Positions 34,041-42,278 are shown, numbered from the stretch's first letter. The stretch: DNA of 64,000 nucleotides from Streptomyces sp. DH12 (GCF_020873895.1 NZ_JAHWGT010000002.1:186001-250000), one strand, 5' to 3'. The notes: generated by a model from the sequence alone, not told the origin. A program made the numbers and translations.

Positions 34041-34982
34041 ATGGCTATCCCAATGACCGCTACGCAGATAATCCGGAGCCTTCAGGACGAGGGCGTTGAC
34101 GTCCGCGAGTACCGGAGCTGGAGGACGCACAACCGGAACCACCGGGGCGCGTGGGGCCCAGTGCACGGTGTCGTCATCCACCACACCGCCGGGACGAGCT
34201 CCCTCGCACTCTGCTACGAGGGGACGAGCGCGCTCCCCGGCCCGCTCTGCCACACGCACCTGAGCAAGAGCGGGGTGGCGACGATGGTTGGCCACGGCCG
34301 CGCGAACCACGCGGGCGGCTTCGCCGAGAACGCGCACTCCGCCGTGCTCAACGAAAGCTCCACGCACCCGCGGCCCGCCAAGGCGGAGCCCGTCGACGGG
34401 AACAGGTACTACTACGGCATCGAGATCGAGAACCGGGGCGACGGCAAGGACTGGTACCCGGCCGCCCAGTACGACGCCGCCGTCCGATGGGCTGCCGCCA
34501 TCTGCCGCTACCACGGCTGGACGGCTGACTCCGTGATCGGCCACAAGGAGGGGACGACGCGGAAGATCGACCCGCGCGGCCCGGTCGGAAAGAAGGACGG
34601 CCCCGCGTGGGACATGGACGCTTTCCGCGCCGACGTGGCAAAGCGCCTGACGGTGCGGCCGGCCACCCCGGCACCGAAGCCGACCGTCAAGCGGATCGTC
34701 TCCCTCGCGGCCGTGGTCTTCGCTGCCACGCACTCCGAGGCGGAGGAGCGCGCGTACAGCAAGTCGCTGGACGACGTCCGCGCCGTGCAGCACGCGCTCA
34801 TCGCTGAGGGGCGGCTCGCGCCAGGCACCTACGAGGGCGGGATCTTCGACATCCCGACGAAGAACGCCTACGCGGCCTATCAGAGGACGCTTGGCTACGA
34901 CGGCGTGGACGCGGACGGCGTGCCGGGTGAGTCCAGCCTGAAGCGCCTCGGCGCCAAGCGTGGCTTCACGGTTGTGGCGTGA
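34041..34982 (+). CDS. Endolysin: N-acetylmuramoyl-L-alanine amidase
   Basis: A 313-residue lysin. The Amidase_2 domain has zinc ligands in VVIHHTAGTS (about residue 47) and VIGHKEGTTRKIDPRG (about residue 170), and a conserved YYGIEIENRG. The C-terminal 75 residues form a peptidoglycan-binding module (DVRAVQHALIAEGRLAPG, DIPTKNAYAAYQRTLGY, DGVPGESSLKRLG). The ATG at 34041 has GGGAGGGG upstream. It cuts the stem peptide from the glycan at the end of infection. Confidence 0.95.
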   Translation: MAIPMTATQIIRSLQDEGVDVREYRSWRTHNRNHRGAWGPVHGVVIHHTAGTSSLALCYEGTSALPGPLCHTHLSKSGVATMVGHGRANHAGGFAENAHSAVLNESSTHPRPAKAEPVDGNRYYYGIEIENRGDGKDWYPAAQYDAAVRWAAAICRYHGWTADSVIGHKEGTTRKIDPRGPVGKKDGPAWDMDAFRADVAKRLTVRPATPAPKPTVKRIVSLAAVVFAATHSEAEERAYSKSLDDVRAVQHALIAEGRLAPGTYEGGIFDIPTKNAYAAYQRTLGYDGVDADGVPGESSLKRLGAKRGFTVVA

Positions 34983-34986
34983 TCGT

Positions 34987-35316
34987 GTGGAACTTCTCGT
35001 CGCCATCGTCGGCGCGCTCGCCGTCATCGGTGCCGCCGGCATTACCGCCCTGGCCCCGGTTTTCATGCGTCGCACCCGCGGCGCCGTAGCGGCGGAGGGC
35101 GAGACAACCCGGGCCGTCACCCTCGACGCCCTCGACGTCGTCAGTCGGACCATGACCGACCAAGTCAGCGCGCTCGGCGCCCGGCTGGACTCCCGCGTCG
35201 ACGACGTGCGCGACGACCTGGACGAGGTCCGGGAGTCCATCGCGCGCGTCCGCGAGTGGCAGGCGGGACACGACGCCGAACACCTGCTTATCCCTCGCCC
35301 TGGAGGAGACGCCTAA
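34987..35316 (+). CDS. Candidate holin, one membrane helix plus coiled coil
   Basis: A 109-residue protein. LLVAIVGALAVIGAAGITALAPVF is one membrane helix near the N-terminus, followed by a charged coiled coil (VSALGARLDSRVDDVRDDLD). Small proteins of this design directly after the amidase gene are often holins or holin partners. The GTG at 34987 gives the cleanest N-terminus; a GTG at 34960 overlaps the endolysin gene. Confidence 0.6.
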   Translation: MELLVAIVGALAVIGAAGITALAPVFMRRTRGAVAAEGETTRAVTLDALDVVSRTMTDQVSALGARLDSRVDDVRDDLDEVRESIARVREWQAGHDAEHLLIPRPGGDA

Positions 35317-37371
35317 ATGCCCATGCCACCTGGAATCGCGACCGTCACACTGACGGGCCGCTACATCCGCCCCGACGGAACGCCGCTCCAGGGGACGGTC
35401 AGCATCACGGCGCCCGGCCTGATCACGCTGTCCGGCGCCGACTCGCTGGTGAACGGCTCCGCGTCGGTCGCGCTGAACGCCTCCGGCGCGTTCTCCGTGG
35501 TCCTCGTGGCCACCGACAACGCCGACATGCAGCCGACCGGCTGGGCGTACAACGTCGTGGAGTCGATGAGCGGCTTCCCCTCCCGCTCATACTCCATCAT
35601 GCTTCCGCAGGCGACTCCCGTCGTCGACCTGGCGGACATCGCGCCAGCCAACCCGGCTAACGGGGACTACGTTCTGATCACCGGCCCCGCGGGGGCGGAC
35701 GGGCGGACGATCCTCTCCGGCACGGTCGACCCGACGTCGGGCGACGGCGCGAACGGCGACTTCTACATCAACACGACGAGCTGGACCATTTTCGGCCCGA
35801 AGGCGGCCGGCGCGTGGGGGAGCGGGACGACGCTCGGGGGCGGTGGCGGAGCCATCACGTCGGTGAACGGCGAGACAGGCACCGTCGTCCTCGACGCTGC
35901 CGACGTCGGCGCTGACCCTGCCGGCGCCGCGAGTGCCGCGCAGACGGCTGCAGAGGGCACGGCGCAGGCATACACGGACGCTGCGATAGCCGACGAGGTG
36001 ACCCGCGCTGACGCTGCCTACGTCGCCCTTACAGATCCGCGGCTGACCGACGACCGGAATCCAAGCGCGCACGCCACCGCACATGCCGCCGGCGGTACCG
36101 ACGAGCTGACACCCGCCGCCATTGGCGCCGCCAGTGCGTCAGCCCTGACGTCGCTGACGAGCCGCGTAACGACGGCAGAGGGCACCCTCGCTTCCCGCCA
36201 GCGGACGGCGATCAGGCGCGGAGACATCGCGGATCTGGCGCTCGCTGACCCGCTGTACTCCGGCGCCGCTCCGACGATCACGACGACGCAGACGACCACG
36301 AGCAGCATCACGAGCGCCGTCAAGCACGCGCCTCCGCTGGTGGCTCTGAGTGGCTCCGACGTCCGCGGGGACTTCCTGTTCCTGGGCGCTACAGACTTTG
36401 CCATCGGGTCGACGAGCCCGGACACGAACTATGCGCTTCCGACTAGCAAGATCCCGCACACGTACGCGAGCGGCCAGAGCTCGTGGGCGTTCGAGTTCGT
36501 GACGGACGCGGACGTCTTCGAGCTGCGTTTCAAGTACATCAGCTCCGCGAGCTCCTACAAGCTCAGCATCGACGGCCGCCCGCTCACCACCTACCCGGTG
36601 GGCGTGGGCGGGACGACGGCGGGCAGCGGGCACATGCTGAAGGTCGCGTTCTCTGGAGCTGCTGTCCGGCGCATCCGGATCGACCTCTACAACGTCCCCT
36701 TCGGCGGCATCTACATCGGGCCGTCCTACTCCCTCTGGCGCCCCGTGACGGCCGGCGGACGGCTGATGGTGCTGGGGGACAGCATCACCGACGGCAGCTC
36801 GCAGAACGCAGGCCAGGGCGTCGGTACCTGGCTGTACCGCGCGGCGCGGATGCTCGGCGTAACGGACGTGTGGGACCAGGCGCGGGGCGGCACGGGCTTT
36901 ATCACAGCCGGCGCTTACGCGACGTTCGGCGACCGGCTGTCGGCCGACGTCGTGGCGTACAGCCCGGACGTGCTGATCATCAAGGGCGGGTACAACGACG
37001 CGAGCGGCTCACAGTCTGCCATCGCGACGGCAGCCGCGTCCCTTCTCTCCGCGGCAAAGGCGGCGCTGCCGAACGCGCAAATCATCGTGGCAGGCCCGAT
37101 CTCCCCGACGGCCTCCCCGGCGACGTCGATCACCAACACGGACACCACGCTCCGGACGGAGGCGACGGCCGCCGGCCTCCCGTACGTCTCCCTCGTCACG
37201 GGTGAGACCCGCACGGGCGCCGGCACTGTCGTCAGCACGCAGTCCCCGTACGTGACCTCAGGGAACGTGTCGACGGTCATCGGCGCTGACGGCGTGCACC
37301 CGACAGATGTCGGACACCTGCACCTGGCCCGGTGGATGGTGCGGGCCCTGGCGCCGATTCTGCCGCTTTGA
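35317..37371 (+). CDS. Tail fibre-like protein with SGNH hydrolase domain
   Basis: A 684-residue protein. The N-terminal 110 residues are a phage beta domain (VTLTGRYIRPDGTPLQGTV). A collagen-like or linker zone (GPAGADGRT) and a helical stretch with GAASASALTSLTSRVTTAEG follow. The C-terminal 250 residues form an SGNH/GDSL hydrolase with GDSITDG (about 485) and GVHPTDVGH (about 658). Such enzymes deacylate surface polymers. It lies after the lysis genes rather than with the tail-tip genes, possibly an exchangeable host-range module. Confidence 0.85.
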   Translation: MPMPPGIATVTLTGRYIRPDGTPLQGTVSITAPGLITLSGADSLVNGSASVALNASGAFSVVLVATDNADMQPTGWAYNVVESMSGFPSRSYSIMLPQATPVVDLADIAPANPANGDYVLITGPAGADGRTILSGTVDPTSGDGANGDFYINTTSWTIFGPKAAGAWGSGTTLGGGGGAITSVNGETGTVVLDAADVGADPAGAASAAQTAAEGTAQAYTDAAIADEVTRADAAYVALTDPRLTDDRNPSAHATAHAAGGTDELTPAAIGAASASALTSLTSRVTTAEGTLASRQRTAIRRGDIADLALADPLYSGAAPTITTTQTTTSSITSAVKHAPPLVALSGSDVRGDFLFLGATDFAIGSTSPDTNYALPTSKIPHTYASGQSSWAFEFVTDADVFELRFKYISSASSYKLSIDGRPLTTYPVGVGGTTAGSGHMLKVAFSGAAVRRIRIDLYNVPFGGIYIGPSYSLWRPVTAGGRLMVLGDSITDGSSQNAGQGVGTWLYRAARMLGVTDVWDQARGGTGFITAGAYATFGDRLSADVVAYSPDVLIIKGGYNDASGSQSAIATAAASLLSAAKAALPNAQIIVAGPISPTASPATSITNTDTTLRTEATAAGLPYVSLVTGETRTGAGTVVSTQSPYVTSGNVSTVIGADGVHPTDVGHLHLARWMVRALAPILPL

Positions 37372-37379
37372 AAACTCGG

Positions 37380-37409
37380 TGTCACAAAGCCTGTTCTCCT
37401 GTCCATAAC
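37380..37409 (+). promoter_or_regulatory. Phage early promoter P1
   Basis: TGTCACA (37380-37386), 17-bp spacer, CATAAC (37404-37409). Directly after the last late gene and 25 bp before the dNMP kinase start. One of four with identical spacing. Confidence 0.8.
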
Positions 37410-37434
37410 AAGGACACCGGAACAAGGAGGGGCC

Positions 37435-38049
37435 ATGGGCAACATCGGCATCATCGGGCGGGCGCGCACGGGTAAGGACACGGCGGGCACGTGGCTCGTG
37501 GAGAACCGCGGGTACCGCAGGATCGCCTTCGCCGACCCGCTGAAGGAAGCGGCGCTGAAGCTGGACCCGATCATCAACTACATCGACATGGGCCAAGTCC
37601 CGGGGAAGCCGCGAACCTGGCTTCCGGACCGGCTGAGCGAGCTCGTCGCGTGCGACGGTTGGGAGCGGGCGAAGGACGAGTACCCAGAGGTCCGTCGCGT
37701 CCTCCAGGAGCTCGGCGCCGCCATCCGCGCCATCGACCCCGAGTTCTGGATCCGCACCGCCCTGACGCGGGTCCAGGAGGCGAACGAATCCGGCGTCCCT
37801 GCGGTGATCACCGACGTCAGGTATCCCAACGAGGTGGCGAGCCTGAAGCGGGCAGGCTTCCATCTGATCCACATTTCGCGTCCCGGCGCCGCACTGCTCA
37901 CCCACGAATCCGAGGGTGCCGTCAGCATGAGCGACGCAGACCACCTGATCACCAACGACGGGGCCATTACGGATCTTCGTCATCGAATCGAGCGGGTGTG
38001 GGAGGACGTGGAGCGCGCCGAGTCCCGTCGCCACTTCGCCCGCCTCTGA
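37435..38049 (+). CDS. Deoxynucleoside monophosphate kinase
   Basis: A 204-residue P-loop kinase: GIIGRARTGKDTAGTWL at the N-terminus, RRIAFADPLKEAALKL, and ITDVRYPNEVASLKRAG, a pattern shared by phage dNMP kinases. It raises dNTP supply for phage replication. AAGGAGG precedes the ATG, and the gene is driven by the promoter at 37380. Confidence 0.9.
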   Translation: MGNIGIIGRARTGKDTAGTWLVENRGYRRIAFADPLKEAALKLDPIINYIDMGQVPGKPRTWLPDRLSELVACDGWERAKDEYPEVRRVLQELGAAIRAIDPEFWIRTALTRVQEANESGVPAVITDVRYPNEVASLKRAGFHLIHISRPGAALLTHESEGAVSMSDADHLITNDGAITDLRHRIERVWEDVERAESRRHFARL

Positions 38050-38064
38050 CCACGAAAGGCACTC

Positions 38065-38301
38065 ATGAAGTCCCTCAACGCTCTGGCCCTCCGCGCCTAC
38101 GTCTGGCTGCAGCTCTTCGCCGCGCAGGAGCCGGTACGACTCCGTGCCGCCCTGACGTCCGCCCTCCTGGCGCTCGCCGTCCTGTTCCCCGCGCTGGCAG
38201 CGGACGGCGTCGCGGACAAGGTGACGGCCGTCAGTGTCGTGGTCCTCCCGATCCTCTTCGGGGAGTCCGCGCGCCGGAAGGTGTCGCCAACCGGCAAGTA
38301 A
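38065..38301 (+). CDS. Small membrane protein, alternative holin candidate
   Basis: A 78-residue protein with a hydrophobic segment LTSALLALAVLFPALAADGV and a second (AVSVVVLPILFGE), short loops and a basic C-terminus. Two-helix topology is compatible with a holin or a phage inner-membrane accessory. Co-transcribed with the kinase gene 15 bp upstream. Confidence 0.6.
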   Translation: MKSLNALALRAYVWLQLFAAQEPVRLRAALTSALLALAVLFPALAADGVADKVTAVSVVVLPILFGESARRKVSPTGK

Positions 38302-38307
38302 CCAACC

Positions 38308-38344
38308 TTGACCGAATCTTAGCCAAAGCTTAGGGCAACCTAAG
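38308..38344 (+). promoter_or_regulatory. Possible sRNA promoter or operator before the 38.4 kb terminator
   Basis: TTGACC (38308-38313), 17-bp spacer, TAGGGC (38331-38336). The -10 lies inside a small inverted repeat, CTTAGG-GCAA-CCTAAG (38329-38344). If used, transcription would start near 38343 and stop at the terminator ending 38401, giving an RNA of about 60 nt with no reading frame. Speculative. Confidence 0.3.
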
Positions 38345-38359
38345 TGCACCACGCATCTA

Positions 38360-38401
38360 GCCCCCGTATTCCCAGGTCAGCCGGGAGTACGGGGGCTTTT
38401 T
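38360..38401 (+). terminator. Strong intrinsic terminator
   Basis: GCCCCCGTA pairs with TACGGGGGC around an inner CCC/GGG stem, followed by TTTTT. It separates the kinase operon from the isolated 38.5-40.0 kb unit. Confidence 0.9.
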
Positions 38402-38413
38402 GCGTTTCCGGGG

Positions 38414-38435
38414 CTCCGTGAGTCGACTCGCGGAG
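38414..38435. promoter_or_regulatory. 22-bp palindrome, copy 2 (candidate operator)
   Basis: CTCCGTGAGTC plus complement with one change (same variant as copy 1). It lies between the terminator and the promoter of the metalloprotease gene, 26 bp upstream of its -35. Confidence 0.8.
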
Positions 38436-38460
38436 GGGGTGCGGAGGTGATCGTTTCGGT

Positions 38461-38489
38461 TTGGTGCGGGCGCTGCACAGGACTAGATT
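38461..38489 (+). promoter_or_regulatory. Host-type promoter with leaderless geometry
   Basis: TTGGTG (38461-38466), 17-bp spacer, TAGATT (38484-38489), then 7 bases to the ATG. It resembles vegetative sigma factor promoters and differs from the TGTCACA class, which suggests expression by host polymerase in the lysogen. Confidence 0.6.
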
Positions 38490-38496
38490 CCGGGGT

Positions 38497-39120
38497 ATGC
38501 CGACCTCACCGGGCGCCCTCGTCCAGGTGCTCGTCACTACATGGGACCGCATCCGGTCCGACGTAGCCGACCTACCGCCTGTGCAGCCCGTCATTACCAC
38601 CGCTTCCCTAGCCGCTGACCACGGCCCCACTAGATGGCGATGGGAGGGGGATGTCGTCGCAGGTCTCGTGATCAGCGCGGACACCCTCCGCCTAGGCCCT
38701 GACGCCGTCCTCACCGCCCTTCTCCACGACGCTGCGCACGTCCTGTGTTGGACCCGTGGGGTAAGTGACACCACCATGCGTGGCACGTACCACAATCAGA
38801 GCTTTTTGGCTGCTGCGGAGGAGGTAGGGCTCACCTGGCCTGCCGACCGACCACGCGCAGCGCTCGGATATCCGGACCCAGAGGTGTCGCCCGGAGCCTC
38901 GAAGCGCCACACCGCCGACTGCAAACAGCTGGCGGCCATACTCCCTGACGTGCTGCCGCACCTGATTCCGCCTGCGCCAACACGTCCAGCGCGGACAGAC
39001 CCGCGGGTGGCCGCCGAGTGCGAGTGCCCAAAGCCACGCAAGATCCGCGTAGCCGCCACGGTGCTGGATCTAGGACCGATCACCTGCGGGGTGTGCGGGC
39101 GCGCTTTCACCCGCGTGTGA
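38497..39120 (+). CDS. SprT/ImmA-like zinc metalloprotease
   Basis: A 207-residue protein. LLHDAAHVLCWTRG (His77, His81) followed by GTYHNQSFLAAAEEVGL (His99) matches the HExxH...H layout of SprT-like proteins of streptomycete mobile elements, with Asp in place of the catalytic Glu. A C-terminal zinc ribbon has a Cys pair around residue 170 (CECPK) and CGVCGRAF. ImmA-type metalloproteases next to repressors trigger induction in other elements; by position this may be such a protein, but the Glu-to-Asp change could alter activity. Confidence 0.65.
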   Translation: MPTSPGALVQVLVTTWDRIRSDVADLPPVQPVITTASLAADHGPTRWRWEGDVVAGLVISADTLRLGPDAVLTALLHDAAHVLCWTRGVSDTTMRGTYHNQSFLAAAEEVGLTWPADRPRAALGYPDPEVSPGASKRHTADCKQLAAILPDVLPHLIPPAPTRPARTDPRVAAECECPKPRKIRVAATVLDLGPITCGVCGRAFTRV

Positions 39121-39202
39121 ACACGCGCCGGCCACGCGCCCTAGACAAGGCATGTGCCACTCGCGGTACTCTCCTCTGACCACCCACCCCAGGAGCTTTC
39201 GC

Positions 39203-39997
39203 ATGTCTGCATCTAAGGCCGTAACAAAGCGAGAGGGCCAGCAGCCCGCCCCCAGTGGCGCCGCTCTGCCGGCTCTCAGCGCGGACATGGTGGCGACCGA
39301 GAGTGACGAGGAGCTCGTAGCCCGGGGCGCAGCTCTGGTACGTGAGCACGCGCGAGTGGAGCACCAGCCAGCCATCATCCTTCGCAGCCTGGCCGTTGTC
39401 CTCGTGGAGCTGCGGACTCGCTGCACCACGTCGGACGGCGAGATGGATCTACTTGGGAGGTCGCAGCGGTACCGCGACGAGGCGCGTCGGATCTACGCAG
39501 GCGCAGGCATCGCACCTGACAGTGAGGACCGGGTCCAAGCAGCTGTGCGGTGGCACATCGGCAACCACATTCGCGAGAGGTTCGATGTTGACACGTTGCG
39601 GCAACACGGTCTCCTCGTCGACGGCCCGCGGAAGCGGGTGGAGCGAGGTCGCAAGGCGCGGGCGGCGCTGGTGACGGCCGCATCCGCTGAGCGTGACCTA
39701 TCTGCGGCGCCTGCCAAGAAGGCGACCAAGAAGGCACGCGGCAAGGCTGCGGATGCGGCGACGGCCACCGCACCGCCCGTCGACGAGACTGCTGGGGCAC
39801 GTGTCAAGCTGACCGCGGACCACCTCCGCTTCGGCCAGGCCCTCGCCACCATCGCCGGTCAGATGCGCCCCGACGTGATCGACAACGAGATGACACCGGG
39901 CCAGGCGGCCAAACTGGACGACCTCCTTGCCGAGACGCAGACCGCGTTGGCTGCACTGCGTCGACACACGAAGAAGCGCAGGTCAGCGACGTCGTAG
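39203..39997 (+). CDS. Basic protein, candidate immunity regulator
   Basis: A 264-residue protein. The middle is helical (DEELVARGAALVREHAR, RVQAAVRWHIGNHIRERFDVDTLRQHG). A linker of KKATKKARGKA type resembles DNA-binding tails, and the end is RRHTKKRR. I do not recognise the family. Its unit is isolated: promoter and palindrome upstream, metalloprotease gene in front, long inverted repeat behind. This makes it the best visible candidate for the phage repressor, but another could lie beyond 64 kb. Start at 39203 with CAGGAGC upstream. Confidence 0.45.
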   Translation: MSASKAVTKREGQQPAPSGAALPALSADMVATESDEELVARGAALVREHARVEHQPAIILRSLAVVLVELRTRCTTSDGEMDLLGRSQRYRDEARRIYAGAGIAPDSEDRVQAAVRWHIGNHIRERFDVDTLRQHGLLVDGPRKRVERGRKARAALVTAASAERDLSAAPAKKATKKARGKAADAATATAPPVDETAGARVKLTADHLRFGQALATIAGQMRPDVIDNEMTPGQAAKLDDLLAETQTALAALRRHTKKRRSATS

Positions 39998-40043
39998 AGC
40001 CTCCTCGTCGGCCGCCGACTCCGCCCTTCCGGGTGTCAAAGTG

Positions 40044-40114
40044 CCAAACTAGACCCTAATTTCCTTTCTCTCTAACGCGCGTTAAGAGGGAAGGGAAAAT
40101 AGGGTCTAGTTTGG
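40044..40114. repeat. Long inverted repeat, copy 2
   Basis: A 71-bp inverted repeat centred on AACGCGCGTT (40074-40083), arms CCAAACTAGACCCTAATTT and its near-complement ending GGTCTAGTTTGG. Relative to copy 1 at 11252 the outer arm changed TAACCC to TAGACC while the other arm changed GGGTTA to GGTCTA, so pairing is kept. A TTTT run follows. It lies between the candidate immunity unit and promoter P2. Confidence 0.85.
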
Positions 40115-40159
40115 CATTTTGGCGCCAGTCTGGCCCGTCACAAGATTCTTTGAGGTCGC

Positions 40160-40189
40160 TGTCACAACCGGGCTCCCCCTGTCCATAAC
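40160..40189 (+). promoter_or_regulatory. Phage early promoter P2
   Basis: TGTCACA, 17-bp spacer, CATAAC then TAGGG. The spacer and flanks closely match P3 at 46502. Drives the nuclease operon. Confidence 0.85.
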
Positions 40190-40199
40190 TAGGGCAGGA

Positions 40200-40231
<32 letters not shown>

Positions 40232-40238
40232 AGCACAG

Positions 40239-41042
40239 ATGGCCGGCGTAGCAACGATCAAGAGGGGTAGCAGCCGCTTCTACATCGATCCCGGGGACGC
40301 GGACGTCAAGGTCCCCGGTGTGACGAGCGTCGTCGGGATGCTGCCGAAGGACTTCCTGACCTTCTGGGCGGCGAAGCAGTCCGCGGAAGCGGCGGTGACC
40401 AACTGGGACATCGTGTCGCAGCTCATCAAGCGTGACGAGGCAGGCGCGATCGACTACCTGAAGGGGGCGCACCGCCGGACGTCGAAGGCGGCGACCGACC
40501 TGGGCAGCGCGGCACACGACCTCTTCGAGCGCCTGGCGCGCGGGGAGGAGGTCAAGGACCGTCACGTGCACTCCGATGTTCGGCAGCACGTGAGGCACTT
40601 TCGCGAGTTCCTCGATGAGGTGCAGCCCCGGTTCCTCCACCTGGAGGAGACGGTCTGGAGCGACACCCACCAGTACGCCGGCAGCTTCGATGCCATAGCC
40701 GAGATAGACGGCGGGCTTGTGATCGTCGACTGGAAGACGTCGAAAGCCATCTACGACTCGGTGGCCCTCCAGCTCTCCGCCTACCGGTACGCCGACCGCA
40801 TCATCCGCGCGTCCGACGGCGAGAGCATCCCGGTCCCCGACGTGATGGGCGGGGCAGCTCTCCACGTCCGCCCGGAGGGATGGAGCCTGCACCCGGTCGA
40901 CTGTGGGCCGCAGGTCTTCGAGGCGTTCTGCGCGCTGCGCAGGGTCTTCGACTGGGAGAGCGAGGGGAAGAAGCGCGTGATCAGGAAGCCGGTCGCGAGC
41001 GGCGGGGAGTTCGTCAGCGGCACGCAGAGGAGAGCGGCGTGA
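40239..41042 (+). CDS. RecB-like PD-(D/E)xK exonuclease
   Basis: A 267-residue nuclease of the Cas4/RecB type: GVTSVVGMLPKDFLTFWAAK, an ETVWSDTHQYAGSFDAIAEI segment with the catalytic Asp, then GLVIVDWKTSK (D-x-K) and LQLSAYRYAD. Phage members process DNA ends in recombination. The ATG at 40239 follows GAGGGAGCACAG. Confidence 0.85.
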   Translation: MAGVATIKRGSSRFYIDPGDADVKVPGVTSVVGMLPKDFLTFWAAKQSAEAAVTNWDIVSQLIKRDEAGAIDYLKGAHRRTSKAATDLGSAAHDLFERLARGEEVKDRHVHSDVRQHVRHFREFLDEVQPRFLHLEETVWSDTHQYAGSFDAIAEIDGGLVIVDWKTSKAIYDSVALQLSAYRYADRIIRASDGESIPVPDVMGGAALHVRPEGWSLHPVDCGPQVFEAFCALRRVFDWESEGKKRVIRKPVASGGEFVSGTQRRAA

Positions 41043-41836
41043 GATTCGAGATCAGACACGAGGCCCACGGAACCGTGGACTTGGCGCTCGACGGTGTCAC
41101 GCTCCTCGGCGCCTCCAGCAGCAGCAATGAGGACGTACTCAACTATGTTGCCATCAGGATGACGCACGCGGACTTTGAGTCGCTCGTGTCGGCGATGACC
41201 ACCACCCGTGTCCGAGAGCTTCACCGTTCCCTCGACGACACCCTGGAGCTGGTCAAGACGCTCAGCGACGAACGTGACGCGTGGAAGGAACGAGCCGAAG
41301 GTGGGCTGTCCCGGGCAGGCGTCAACGCCCTGTCTGGCGTCCACCGTGCGGCGCGCGTTGAGCACGCCAAGTACCCGGACGAGGCGCGAGAGTTCCACAA
41401 GAGCATTGACGCTCTGGAGCGGGTGGCCGTGTCGGCTGTCTACGAGGAGAACGAGTCTGGAGGCCACGCCCGACAGGTTGTCGCCGACGTCGCCCGCGTC
41501 TTGGGCGTCGACCTGGACGAGGGTCCCGGGCGCCGCTGGGACCCGGATCACATGGCGCGGGTGGTTGGGAGTGCGAAGGCGACCTGCGACGAGCGCGACG
41601 ATCTCCGCGAGCAAGTGGCGCTGTGGAAGACCTTGGCAGAGCGCCAGGACAACACGGCTCCGCTCCGTCGCGAGCTTCTCCTCGTCAAGAGCGAGCGCGA
41701 CGAACTGAAGGGCCGGCTGGACTACCTGAAGTACCAGGTGGACGCACTCCCGACGAGCGACGGCGCCGACGAACTCCGTGCCGTCATCGTCAGCCAGGCT
41801 CGGGAGATCGCGCGGTTGAAGGGGGAGAGCGAGTGA
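41039..41836 (+). CDS. Coiled-coil phage protein
   Basis: A 265-residue protein. The N-terminal 50 residues are beta-rich (RFEIRHEAHGTVDLALDGV). Two coiled coils follow (RELHRSLDDTLELVKTLSDE and LLLVKSERDELKGRLDYLKY). The GTG overlaps the nuclease stop by 4 bases, suggesting a partner of the nuclease. Not recognised. Confidence 0.65.
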   Translation: MRFEIRHEAHGTVDLALDGVTLLGASSSSNEDVLNYVAIRMTHADFESLVSAMTTTRVRELHRSLDDTLELVKTLSDERDAWKERAEGGLSRAGVNALSGVHRAARVEHAKYPDEAREFHKSIDALERVAVSAVYEENESGGHARQVVADVARVLGVDLDEGPGRRWDPDHMARVVGSAKATCDERDDLREQVALWKTLAERQDNTAPLRRELLLVKSERDELKGRLDYLKYQVDALPTSDGADELRAVIVSQAREIARLKGESE

Positions 41837-42009
41837 GCAAGTACGGCAAGGAGGTCGAAGAGCCCTACGCCCATGGCGGGCTCGTGATGCTGGACATCCG
41901 TGACTACGACGCTCGGGCCGTGACATCCATCTCCCCCGACGAGGCGCGGCTCCTGGCGCTGCGCCTGATCAAGACGGCCGACGAGGCGGAAGGGCAGGAG
42001 GAATGGTGA
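41833..42009 (+). CDS. Small protein with SPxEAR motif
   Basis: A 58-residue acidic protein. Its end, SPDEARLLALRLIKTADEAE, is a motif also found in the proteins at 59134 and 59739. GTGA overlap with the gene before. Function unknown. Confidence 0.6.
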   Translation: MSKYGKEVEEPYAHGGLVMLDIRDYDARAVTSISPDEARLLALRLIKTADEAEGQEEW

Positions 42010-42257
42010 GCGGCGTCCCCCAGACCCCCGCCGAGTACCGCGCCGCGGAGCGCGAGCGGAAGCAGCGCGAAGCCTTCATGCAGTCAGCTACGAAGTTCGT
42101 TGTCAGCCTGGCGTTCCTCCCCCTGGAGGCATGGGTCGTCATGCTCGCGCTCGGTGCGCTTCACGGGGCGGTGGCTGCCGTACCGGCGATCGGATACGGC
42201 GCCGCGCTGCTGATCCTCCTGGGCATCAACATCCTGGCCGGCAAGGTCCGCAAGTAG
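42003..42257 (+). CDS. Small membrane protein
   Basis: An 84-residue protein: a charged N-terminus (AEYRAAERERKQREAF), then two hydrophobic helices (VVSLAFLPLEAWVVMLALG and AVPAIGYGAALLILLGINIL) and a basic end. Overlaps the preceding gene by 7 bases. Role unknown. Confidence 0.6.
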   Translation: MVSGVPQTPAEYRAAERERKQREAFMQSATKFVVSLAFLPLEAWVVMLALGALHGAVAAVPAIGYGAALLILLGINILAGKVRK

Positions 42258-42278
42258 CCACGCAAGTCATACACGTAG

